64,000 bases of DNA. Origin: an uncultured Hymenobacter sp. Lineage in GTDB: Bacteria; Bacteroidota; Bacteroidia; Cytophagales; Hymenobacteraceae. This document shows, piece by piece, positions 42,333-48,885 of the stretch; within the stretch, counting starts at the first letter, position 1; each line of letters starts with the position of its first letter. A program made the translations under genes and the position numbers. The notes beneath the pieces were generated by a model, which did no database searches, was not told the DNA's origin, and saw only the letters and a list, made by a program, of their open reading frames with translations. Location: NCBI GenBank assembly GCA_913776615.1, contig CAJYPK010000044.1:1-64000 (forward strand), read 5' to 3'.

Positions 42333-43532
42333 ATGAACATTCACGAGTATCAAGGCAAGGAAATCCTGAAAAAGTACGGCGTGCGCGTGCAGGAAGGCAT
42401 CACCGCCGACACTGCCGAAGAAGCCGTAGAAGCTGCCAAAAAGCTCACCGAGCAAACCGGCACCAGCTGGTACGTTATTAAGGCCCAGATTCATGCTGGC
42501 GGCCGGGGCAAGGGCGGCGGGGTGAAGCTCGCCAAAAACCTGGAGCAGGTAAAGGACATCGCCGGCCAGATCATCGGCATGCAGCTCGTAACCAAGCAGA
42601 CGGGTGCCGAAGGCCGCAAGGTGCACAAAGTGCTTATCGCCCAGGACGTGTACTACCCCGGCGAGAGCCCCACGCAGGAATTCTACATGAGCGTGCTGCT
42701 CGACCGCACCTCGGGTAAGAACGTGATCATTTACACCACCGAGGGTGGCATGGACATTGAAGAGGTGGCCGAGGCGCACCCCGACAAAATCCAGAAGGAG
42801 TTTGTGGATCCCGCCGTGGGCCTGCAAGGCTTCCAGGCTCGCAAAATTGCCTTCGGGCTGGGCCTCTCGGGCGAGGCGTTCAAGGAGATGGTGAAGTTCG
42901 TAACGGCTCTGTACAAAGCCTACGACGAAACCGACTCGGCCATGTTCGAGATCAACCCGGTGCTGAAAACGTCGGACAACAAAATCCTGGCCGTTGACGC
43001 CAAGGTGACCCTGGACGACAACGCCCTCTACCGTCACAAAGACTTCGTGGCCCTGCGCGACCTCAACGAGGAAGACCCGCTGGAAGTAGAGGCGTCGGAG
43101 TCGAACCTGAACTACGTGAAGCTCGACGGCAACGTGGGCTGCATGGTAAACGGTGCCGGCCTGGCCATGGCCACGATGGACATCATCAAGCTGAGCGGCG
43201 GCGAGCCTGCCAACTTCCTCGACGTAGGCGGTGGAGCCAATGCCCAGACGGTAGAGGCGGGCTTCCGCATCATCCTGAAGGATCCGAACGTGAAGGCCAT
43301 CCTCATCAACATCTTCGGCGGTATCGTGCGTTGCGACCGCGTTGCCAACGGGGTGGTTGAGGCCTACAAGAAAATCGGTGACATCCGCGTGCCCATCATC
43401 GTGCGCCTGCAAGGTACCAACGCCGAAGAAGGTGCCCGCATCATCGACGAAAGCGGCCTGAAAGTGTACTCGGCCGTGCTGCTGAAAGACGCCGCCGAGC
43501 GCGTGAAAGAAGTGCTGGCCGAAGCCAAGTAA
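42333..43532 (+). CDS. sucC: Succinyl-CoA synthetase beta subunit (ADP-forming)
   Basis: 399 residues, ATG at 42333. The N-terminus MNIHEYQGKEILKKYGV is diagnostic. ATP-grasp features include KAQIHAGGRGKGGGVKLA and FEINPVL; the C-terminal CoA-ligase part has NGAGLAMATMDIIKLSGGEPANFLDVGGGAN and NIFGGIVRCD. With SucD it makes ATP and succinate from succinyl-CoA in the TCA cycle. sucD is not next to it, unlike in many proteobacteria. A terminator follows at 43553-43584. Confidence 0.97.
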   Translation: MNIHEYQGKEILKKYGVRVQEGITADTAEEAVEAAKKLTEQTGTSWYVIKAQIHAGGRGKGGGVKLAKNLEQVKDIAGQIIGMQLVTKQTGAEGRKVHKVLIAQDVYYPGESPTQEFYMSVLLDRTSGKNVIIYTTEGGMDIEEVAEAHPDKIQKEFVDPAVGLQGFQARKIAFGLGLSGEAFKEMVKFVTALYKAYDETDSAMFEINPVLKTSDNKILAVDAKVTLDDNALYRHKDFVALRDLNEEDPLEVEASESNLNYVKLDGNVGCMVNGAGLAMATMDIIKLSGGEPANFLDVGGGANAQTVEAGFRIILKDPNVKAILINIFGGIVRCDRVANGVVEAYKKIGDIRVPIIVRLQGTNAEEGARIIDESGLKVYSAVLLKDAAERVKEVLAEAK

Positions 43533-43552
43533 GCTGACTGTAAGCTTGAATT

Positions 43553-43584
43553 AAAAGCCCGTCTGGTAACCCAGGCGGGTTTTT
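43553..43584 (+). terminator. Terminator of sucC
   Basis: Stem AAAAGCCCGTCTGG / CCAGGCGGGTTTTT with a TAAC loop (one G-T pair and one mismatch), about 20 bases after the sucC stop. Confidence 0.85.
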
Positions 43585-43643
43585 GCGGTTTATTACCATT
43601 GCCCATTGGCTTTGGTCCGCCTCTCTACACTCGACATACGTTC

Positions 43644-43868
43644 AAAACGCCCGTCATGCTGAGCTTGCGAAGCATCTTCCCGCGCTGGAATTGCTCGTGT
43701 TGCCGTTGCAGGTGGTTGTCGGTAGCGATGGTGTAGTTCCTCTCTCGCGAGACTCCATCCCAGGTAAAATTATCTCCGCCAAAAATTGTCCTAATCAGGT
43801 TCATCGCGTCAAAACAAGCCGTGCTAACCTGAGAAGATGCTTCGCAAGCTCAGCATGACGGACGTTTT
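43644..43868. mobile_element. MITE-like element with 35-base terminal inverted repeats
   Basis: Outer arms 43644-43678 and 43834-43868 match at 34 of 35 positions as reverse complements and include GTCATGCTGAGCTTGCGAAG. They enclose about 155 bases that encode no protein. The small size, near-perfect terminal repeats and lack of coding capacity fit a non-autonomous element. No target-site duplication was established. Confidence 0.6.
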
Positions 43869-43937
43869 GTAGGTTGGTCATTTTACTTCTATTACTCTCA
43901 CTACTCCCATTACTCTCATCCTTCCTTCTTTTCCACT

Positions 43938-44918
43938 ATGGAATTCACCCGCTTAGGAAACACCGGCTTGCAGGTTTCCAAAATCTGCCTGGGCACCATG
44001 ACCTACGGCCGACCCACCGAGCGCTGGCCCTGGGCGCTCGACGAGGCCGCCAGCCGGCCCTTTATCCAGCAGGCGCTGGAGCTGGGCATTAATTTTTTCG
44101 ATACCGCCGACGTGTACAGCAACGGGGCCAGCGAGGAAGTCGTCGGCCGCGCCCTGCGCGACTTCGCCAAGCGCGACGAAGTCGTGCTCGCAACTAAAGT
44201 ATTCAACCCCATGGGGCCGGGACCAAATGACAAAGGGCTCTCGCGCAAGCACATCCTGAGCGCCATCGACGCCAGCCTGAAGCGGCTGGGTACCGATTAC
44301 GTGGACCTCTACCAGATTCACCGCTGGGATTACGACACGCCCATCGAGGAAACGCTGGAGGCGCTGCACGACGTGGTGAAGGCCGGCAAGGCCCGCTACA
44401 TCGGGGCCAGCAGCATGTACAGCTGGCAGTTTGCCCAGGCCCTGTACCTGGCCGACCAGCACGGCTGGACGCGCTTCGTAAGCATGCAGCCGCACTACAA
44501 CCTCGTGTACCGCGAGGAGGAGCGCGAAATGCTGCCACTGTGCCAGGACCAGAAAATCGGCGTCATCCCGTGGTCGCCGCTGGCCCGGGGCCTGCTCACG
44601 GGCGGCCGCTCGAGGGAGCGCAACGAAACCGAGCGCGCCCGTACCGATGCCTTTGGTAAAAGCCTCTACGGCCGCGACGACGACTTCGCGGTAGCCGACC
44701 GCGTAACGGAAATCGCCCAGGCGCGCGGCCTGCCCAACGCGCAAATTGCACTGGCCTGGCTGCTGAGCAAGCCCATCATCACCGCGCCCATCGTGGGGGC
44801 CAGCAAGCCCGGCCACCTCGAAGACGCCGTGGCCGCCGTGGGCGTCAAGCTTTCGGAGGAAGAGATAAAGCGACTGGAAGAGCCTTATCAGCCGCACCCG
44901 GTGCTGGGCTTCAGCTAG
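43938..44918 (+). CDS. Aldo/keto reductase
   Basis: 326 residues. The catalytic tetrad is in place: Asp55 (FFDTADVYSNG), Tyr60, Lys87 (LATKVFN) and His128 (YQIHRWD). The cofactor-binding end is visible in WSPLARGLLTGG and in PIVGASKPGHLEDA, typical of NADP-dependent enzymes of the YajO/Gpr type. It reduces aldehydes or ketones; the substrate is unknown. It is cytoplasmic and monocistronic, with repeats on both sides. Confidence 0.94.
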   Translation: MEFTRLGNTGLQVSKICLGTMTYGRPTERWPWALDEAASRPFIQQALELGINFFDTADVYSNGASEEVVGRALRDFAKRDEVVLATKVFNPMGPGPNDKGLSRKHILSAIDASLKRLGTDYVDLYQIHRWDYDTPIEETLEALHDVVKAGKARYIGASSMYSWQFAQALYLADQHGWTRFVSMQPHYNLVYREEEREMLPLCQDQKIGVIPWSPLARGLLTGGRSRERNETERARTDAFGKSLYGRDDDFAVADRVTEIAQARGLPNAQIALAWLLSKPIITAPIVGASKPGHLEDAVAAVGVKLSEEEIKRLEEPYQPHPVLGFS

Positions 44919-44928
44919 CACCGCGACC

Positions 44929-44994
44929 GTAGCGTAGACTACGCAGTCCGCGTTTTTTGAGCCCAGGAAACGCGGACTGCATAACCCGCGCTAC
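44929..44994. repeat. Inverted repeat after the aldo/keto reductase gene
   Basis: Arms GTAGCGTAGACTACGCAGTC... and its partner ending ...GACTGCATAACCCGCGCTAC pair imperfectly around an inner perfect block CGCAGTCCGCGTTT-type stem and a TTTGAGCCCAGGA loop. The outer GTAGCG word echoes the 37.9 kb repeat family, but the rest differs. It may act as a terminator, since a short T run (TTTTTT) lies in the loop side only, which is atypical. Confidence 0.65.
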
Positions 44995-45145
44995 CGCCAC
45001 CACGCACGCAGCCTTGTAGGCACCGCCGGGCCAGTTGGGGATAGTTGCTAAACTTCTTATGGATTTGCCGTGTTGGGGAGCTTATATTTACCAGGTAACC
45101 TAGCTTAACCATTAAGTTGCAGGCTACGTATTTATCTGCAAACCA

Positions 45146-45153
45146 TACTTTTG
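45146..45153 (+). promoter_or_regulatory. -7 box TACTTTTG just before a small gene
   Basis: An exact TAnnTTTG match ending 4 bases before the ATG at 45158. A TTG lies 26 bases upstream (45117-45119), a little further than the usual -33 spacing. If used, the transcript would be leaderless or would begin within the start codon region. Confidence 0.4.
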
Positions 45154-45157
45154 CCTT

Positions 45158-45424
45158 ATGGAAGTTGCTTGCTACACCCTGGCCGAGGCCACTACGGCGG
45201 CCCCTTACCTCGATTACGCCCGGTGCGTGGATGCCGATAATCGGCCCGCCAACCATGGCGGCGACTGGCCCACCGAGGGCGAAGTGTATCCCGTGCGCGT
45301 GGTTGAAAGCCGCCTCGAAGGCATTCCACTGGTGCACGTGCTCACCTTTGAAGGCCCGGCGCCCTACTACAACGCCTTCGCTCCTCATCGCTTCGAGCTG
45401 ACGCACCGCGTTTACCTGAACTAA
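45158..45424 (+). CDS. Small protein of unknown function
   Basis: 88 residues from an ATG at 45158. The acidic N-terminal half (ATTAAPYLDYARCVDADNRPANHGGDWPTEGEVYPVRVVESRLEGIPLVHVLTFEG in outline) suggests a small beta-fold, with a Pro/Tyr/Phe-rich end (PYYNAFAPHRFELTHRVYLN). It has no signal peptide and no membrane helix. Its base composition and codon use match the region, a promoter box precedes it and a strong terminator follows, all of which support a real gene. The family is not recognised. Confidence 0.7.
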   Translation: MEVACYTLAEATTAAPYLDYARCVDADNRPANHGGDWPTEGEVYPVRVVESRLEGIPLVHVLTFEGPAPYYNAFAPHRFELTHRVYLN

Positions 45425-45441
45425 CGACTATCATTCATTAC

Positions 45442-45479
45442 TAAGAAAGCCCCGACTACGCGTAGCCGGGGCTTTCTTA
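45442..45479. terminator. Strong hairpin terminator
   Basis: A 38-base near-perfect palindrome, TAAGAAAGCCCCG...CGGGGCTTTCTTA, 19-bp arms with a single mismatch around ACGCGT. It follows the small gene at 45158-45424 and faces the leftward lipoprotein gene, so it can act in both directions. Confidence 0.88.
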
Positions 45480-45596
45480 TGGGGGTAGCTGCTTAATTGG
45501 TGGGCGGGGTAATCACTTAGGTTGCCCCTCTCCTATAGTCGGTTAGCAGGGCTTCCTGCTTACTGAATAGCGCTTTTAACAACTGCCGGAGAAGCG

Positions 45597-46136
45597 CTAC
45601 TGGACGCTGCTGGTAGCCGTCGAGTCACCATCGAGCGTATCGTGGTAGCCCAGCCCGTTGAGCGTGAACGTAACCGACGTAGTACGGCGAATCTCGCGGG
45701 CCTCGCAGGTGAGCTTGAGGTAAGCCGCCCCCGCGTAAGTGGCGGCGCTGCCCGCTTGCGCATTACCGGCCGGCCGTTGCGCGGGCTTGCACACCCCATC
45801 GCGGATCGCCTTGGCCATCAACGTAGTGCGGCGGTCGCCCCCGTTCAGTTGGTACACTTGCAGGCTGGCCACCTGCGGGCAGCCCGCCTGCTCCACCGTG
45901 GTCCAGTCGATTTGGACCGGCACCGTTACTTTTTTGGTTTCGCCTACCACCATGCGGCCCGTGTACGTGTGCGGGTACGCCCGCGCCGTGCCGGCTTTCA
46001 GGAAGGTAGTGTCGAAGCGCAGCACCTTGCTCTCGGGCGAGCCGGTGGCGGAAGGATTGCTTTGTACGGCCGTGTTGGTTTCGCGGCAGGAGGCCAGCGC
46101 CGCGGCGCTGCCTAGCGCAAGAAGTAGTTTTTTCAT
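45597..46136 (-). CDS. Lipoprotein of unknown function
   Basis: 179 residues from the ATG at 46134-46136. The N-terminus MKKLLLALGSAAALASCRE is a lipoprotein signal with lipobox LASC, so the mature Cys should be lipidated. The mature part is a beta-rich domain of about 145 residues (VLRFDTTFLKAGTARAYPHTY, VTVPVQIDWTTVEQAGCPQV, TTSVTFTLNGLGYHDT) with three further Cys. It sits in the inner leaflet of the outer membrane or on the surface. No family is recognised. Confidence 0.82.
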   Translation of the reverse strand: MKKLLLALGSAAALASCRETNTAVQSNPSATGSPESKVLRFDTTFLKAGTARAYPHTYTGRMVVGETKKVTVPVQIDWTTVEQAGCPQVASLQVYQLNGGDRRTTLMAKAIRDGVCKPAQRPAGNAQAGSAATYAGAAYLKLTCEAREIRRTTSVTFTLNGLGYHDTLDGDSTATSSVQ

Positions 46137-46281
46137 GGTTATCAGCAAATGCGGTCCGGAAAAGCTGGCCCCGGAAGTAAAGCCCTTCTTACGCAAGCAT
46201 TCGCCCAAAAGGTATGGCCCAGGGGGTAACCCACCCGCAAAAAGCCGCCCCGGGCTAGCCACTGCTGCGCCATAGTCTTCC

Positions 46282-46541
46282 CTAAGTCGGTAGCCGGCAG
46301 TCCTCGATCTGCCGCCGGTGGAAACGAAACCGTACCCACCCTATCAGCAGCATCGTCGCGCTGGCCACCAGCGCGCCGTACCCAAGCGCCTTGCCCCGAA
46401 GGCCAGCAGGGCCAGGCTGGTACGCACGTAGGTAAGCAGGGTGCGCTCGTTGGCCATGCGGGTGCGGGCGGCCGCCAATTGCTGCTGGTCGTAGCCGGGC
46501 CGGGTGGCCGTTGGCAGTGGCAAAGCTTGCGTACTATCCAT
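46282..46541 (-). pseudogene. DUF202-family membrane protein gene broken by a frameshift
   Basis: The frame from the ATG at 46539-46541 reads AARTRMANERTLLTYVRTSLALLAFG, the hallmark of the DUF202 (YidH-like) family, but then runs into RRLGTARWWPARRCC and a stop. If one base is added at the G run near 46397, reading continues GKALGYGALVASATMLLIGWVRFRFHRR to a TAG at 46282-46284, giving the expected second membrane segment. The gene is therefore a single-base-deletion pseudogene, or the base is a sequencing error in a G run. The rebuilt protein would have about 86 residues. Confidence 0.8.
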
Positions 46542-46557
46542 CAAGTTATCGTGCACT

Positions 46558-46590
46558 AAAAAGGTCCGCCTGCCGGGCAGACGGACCTTG
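46558..46590 (-). terminator. Terminator of ohr
   Basis: Stem AAGGTCCGTCTGC / GCAGACGGACCTT-type pairing around CCGG with a T run on the minus strand, about 20 bases beyond the ohr stop codon. Confidence 0.85.
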
Positions 46591-46611
46591 CAAAGTAGCT
46601 GCTGGCGCGGG

Positions 46612-47091
46612 TTATTTGCCTTCGGCTACCCCAACGTTTTCTTCGGCTTGCACGGGTACCGGCTCGCCCTGGACTTTCAACTCTACTTCCATGTTGCCCC
46701 GGGTACCCACCGAGTACGGGCAGATTTTGTGGGCCTGGCGCACCATCTCAATCGTTTTATCGCGGTCGAAGGATTTCAGGTCTACGTCGAGCACGGCGCT
46801 CAGGCCATAGCCCTCGCCTTCCTGAAAGAGCGTCACCGAGCATTTCACTTCCGTGCCGGGGTCGAGCTTATCGCCGGCGCGCTGCGCGATAACCAACAAC
46901 GCCTGCTGAAAACAAGACGAATAGCCGGCCGCAAACAGCTCCTCGGGGTTCGTGGCGTTCTTTTTGCCGCCGAGGCCCTCGGGCACCGACATGTCGAGGT
47001 CAATAACGCCGGTGGCTGAGCGTACGTGGCCGCTGCGACCGCCTACGGCCGTAGCATCAGCCGTGTACAAGTTCTTTTTCGTGGAGTCCAT
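46612..47091 (-). CDS. ohr: Organic hydroperoxide resistance protein (Ohr/OsmC family)
   Basis: 159 residues. The reactive Cys60 (AGYSSCFQQAL) and resolving Cys124 (HKICPYSVGTRGN) are both present, with Arg19 and Glu51 at the positions that activate the peroxidatic Cys in Ohr. The protein reduces organic hydroperoxides with lipoylated or small thiols. It is usually 140-145 residues; the extra length is a C-terminal tail (VQAEENVGVAEGK). No OhrR regulator gene lies next to it. Confidence 0.95.
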   Translation of the reverse strand: MDSTKKNLYTADATAVGGRSGHVRSATGVIDLDMSVPEGLGGKKNATNPEELFAAGYSSCFQQALLVIAQRAGDKLDPGTEVKCSVTLFQEGEGYGLSAVLDVDLKSFDRDKTIEMVRQAHKICPYSVGTRGNMEVELKVQGEPVPVQAEENVGVAEGK

Positions 47092-47179
47092 GTGGAGTAA
47101 GGATTGACGGGTTCAGGCTACGCTAACCGATTTTCGGCGCTCAGGGTTGTGCCCGTCAAGCAGGAAATACTGCTGCGCA

Positions 47180-47211
47180 TTTGGTCGCGCCTTTTTTTGT
47201 GGCTACTTTTG
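47180..47211 (+). promoter_or_regulatory. Bacteroidota promoter of tRNA-Arg (TTTG at -33, TACTTTTG at -7)
   Basis: TTTG at 47180-47183 and TACTTTTG at 47204-47211 are 20 bases apart, within the usual 17-23. The tRNA begins at 47224, so transcription should start near 47218. This is the best complete promoter in the window and supports the use of TAnnTTTG boxes in this organism. Confidence 0.8.
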
Positions 47212-47223
47212 CAGCCCCGCACC

Positions 47224-47295
47224 GGTCTCGTAGTACAACGGATAGTATGGGAGCCTCCGAAGCTCTAGATTTAGGTTCGATTCCTAACGAGACCA
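47224..47295 (+). tRNA. tRNA-Arg (anticodon CCG)
   Basis: A 72-base cloverleaf: acceptor GGTCTCG / CGAGACC, D arm GTAC...GTAT, anticodon stem GGAGC / GCTCT around the loop CTCCGAA (anticodon CCG, reading CGG), T arm TTAGG / CCTAA with loop TTCGATT, discriminator A. The CCA end is not encoded. A terminator follows at 47297-47337. Its 3' side is a common target of tyrosine integrases, and three integrase N-terminal scars lie downstream. Confidence 0.95.
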
Positions 47296-47296
47296 C

Positions 47297-47337
47297 TAAA
47301 AAGCTCCTCACAGCATCGTGAGGGGCTTTTTTATTTT
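47297..47337 (+). terminator. Terminator of tRNA-Arg
   Basis: Stem AAAAAGCTCCTCAC / GTGAGGGGCTTTTTT with a short AGCATC loop, directly after the tRNA. A tandem TGTGGCAGTTT (twice, 12 bases apart) follows at 47341-47364. Confidence 0.88.
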
Positions 47338-47617
47338 TACTGTGGCAGTTTCTGTGGCAGTTTTTAGCGAACCTGCCCTTCTGCTCGGTCGGCGGCGCGC
47401 TCATTTAGCGCCTCCTCGATATTGGCCGTATCGTCCTGGCTCCAGTCGATTATTGCCCGGCAAGGCGCTAACCACCTTTGCAGAAAAGCGTCCTGACAAA
47501 AATGGTACTATAAGACAACAAAACTGCAATTCTGTCCCTATCATCTATACAACAATAAAAAATAAAATAGTTAATATATAATATTTATAAGCACAAAAAA
47601 TTATTCACTAGCTACAA

Positions 47618-47684
47618 TTCGACGCGCTCGCCACTAACGGCACGGCTTGCATCCACCTCCCCATTACTTGAGAAGGCAACAACC
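47618..47684 (+). pseudogene. Integrase N-terminus scar 1
   Basis: Reading TTC GAC GCG CTC GCC gives FDALATNGTACIHLPIT, a stop, then EGNN. This aligns with LDALAADGTAPIQFTITWEGN of the 52.4 kb copy. Only about 22 codons are left, with a stop in place of Trp and no start. It is the most decayed of three copies of one tyrosine-integrase N-terminus. Confidence 0.65.
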
Positions 47685-47733
47685 TCATGAGCCTATAACC
47701 CCTACCTTCTCAACTTTTGCGCTATCCTACCCA

Positions 47734-47769
47734 CAGAAAGCCTCCACCATACCGGCAGGAGGCTTTTTG
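47734..47769 (+). terminator. Hairpin terminator upstream of the STAS-like gene
   Basis: Stem AGAAAGCCTCC / GGAGGCTTTTT with an 11-base loop. Lying within an open frame that could be extended upstream of 47836, it shows that translation of the following gene starts after it. Confidence 0.8.
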
Positions 47770-47835
47770 CATTTGGCCACTAGTTCACTGCCGCCTCGAC
47801 AAGAAGAACTTTGGGCGTTATGCCTGTTGTCTGCC

Positions 47836-48360
47836 ATGAATTTGCAACTTTTATGCGCTACTCCCCACGTTAGCGTTTATTTTGATTCCTGGAATAACTG
47901 GCTGTATGTGGAGTGGGAAGGGGCGCTTACCCTGCCCGATGTGCAGTACGCCTGCCTGGCAGTGGCGGAGTGCTTTGTGGAGCACGCCTATTCGCGCGTA
48001 CTCAACGATGACAGCCAAATTACGAGCCTGCCCCCGGAAGTCGCCCCGTGGCTGTCCACCCACTTCTTTCCCCACTTCCGAATGGCTGGTATCAAGCAGC
48101 TGGCCTGGGTGCACGCGCCCCACCTGCGCGGGCTGACGCACGCCACGCACGTCATTCAGCAGCTGCCCCACCTCAACGTCAGCTTGTTTGCCGACATCGA
48201 GCAGGCCACCCGCTGGCTCCAGCAATCCAACCCCGCCTACGCGGGCGGCCACCACCAGCTCCCCCGCCCCGTGGCCGATGCCACCCTATTTGCCCAAACG
48301 GTGAAGCAATTCAGGCAGGTATTACAGGAGGCGGGCGTAAGAAACCCTGCCCACTCGTAA
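47836..48360 (+). CDS. STAS/SpoIIAA-like domain protein
   Basis: 174 residues from the ATG at 47836, chosen because the frame upstream contains a terminator. The layout VSVYFDSWNNWLYVEWEGALTL ... ACLAVAECFVEHAYSRVLNDDSQ resembles single-domain STAS/SpoIIAA-like proteins common in Cytophagales (recalled), in which a beta sheet and helices form a small soluble fold, with later DIEQATRWLQQ. Function in Bacteroidota is unknown; related domains act as regulatory partners. It lies between two integrase scars, so it probably arrived with, or was caught within, integrated DNA. Confidence 0.65.
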   Translation: MNLQLLCATPHVSVYFDSWNNWLYVEWEGALTLPDVQYACLAVAECFVEHAYSRVLNDDSQITSLPPEVAPWLSTHFFPHFRMAGIKQLAWVHAPHLRGLTHATHVIQQLPHLNVSLFADIEQATRWLQQSNPAYAGGHHQLPRPVADATLFAQTVKQFRQVLQEAGVRNPAHS

Positions 48361-48433
48361 GCGGCACCGGGGCCACCCGGTAGCCGGCCCGTGTTTGGCT
48401 GGATTACGGGCGGCCTTACTACCTTGCCCGCGC

Positions 48434-48601
48434 ATGAAGATTACGCGCCAGCTGCGCCTCGACGCACTAGCCGCTAATGGCACGGCCCCCAGCCACCTCC
48501 CCATTGCCTGTCAAGGGCACCGCCTGGGCACCGGGGCCGTGGTGCGCCCCGCGCACTAGGACGCCAAGGCCCGGCGGACAAAAGCCCCAAAGGGCACCTC
48601 A
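48434..48601 (+). pseudogene. Integrase N-terminus scar 2
   Basis: The ATG at 48434 opens MKITRQLRLDALAANGTAP and ends in a TAG at 48557-48559, where the intact copy has TGG (Trp). Two codons are lost before GTGAVVRP. Past the stop, DNA similarity with the 52.4 kb copy goes on for about 40 bases. This is the arm-binding N-terminal domain of a tyrosine recombinase; the catalytic domain is absent. Confidence 0.75.
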
Positions 48602-48885
48602 CGTTTGAACTACGCGCTTGGTAAAAATCTTTGTGACTGCCATAGCTTGCCCCGAACTACTTACCATCCTTTTCCCCAATGCGCTTTTGGTTAAACAACA
48701 CTCCTGCCTTAACTAAACATGCTTACCCGCCTACGCTGGCTTTTGGGAAGCCGCTAACGGAAGAGAAAATTCGGCAAGTGACTGAAAATTATTTTGTCTG
48801 CTTGCCTGTTGGCTATGGCCAATCAGGTAGTGGCCTTTCGCATTCTCACCCACCACTCTTCCCGTAGCAAGCTCCCCAGTAGTTT

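Noticed and set aside
47156..47404. Minus-strand frame across tRNA-Arg
   Set aside because: It is an antisense reading of the tRNA and its terminator, with no independent support.
48679..48867. Small frame of 62 codons before the histidine kinase
   Set aside because: Some plausible composition, but no recognisable family, start signal or partner; it lies in decayed integrase surroundings.
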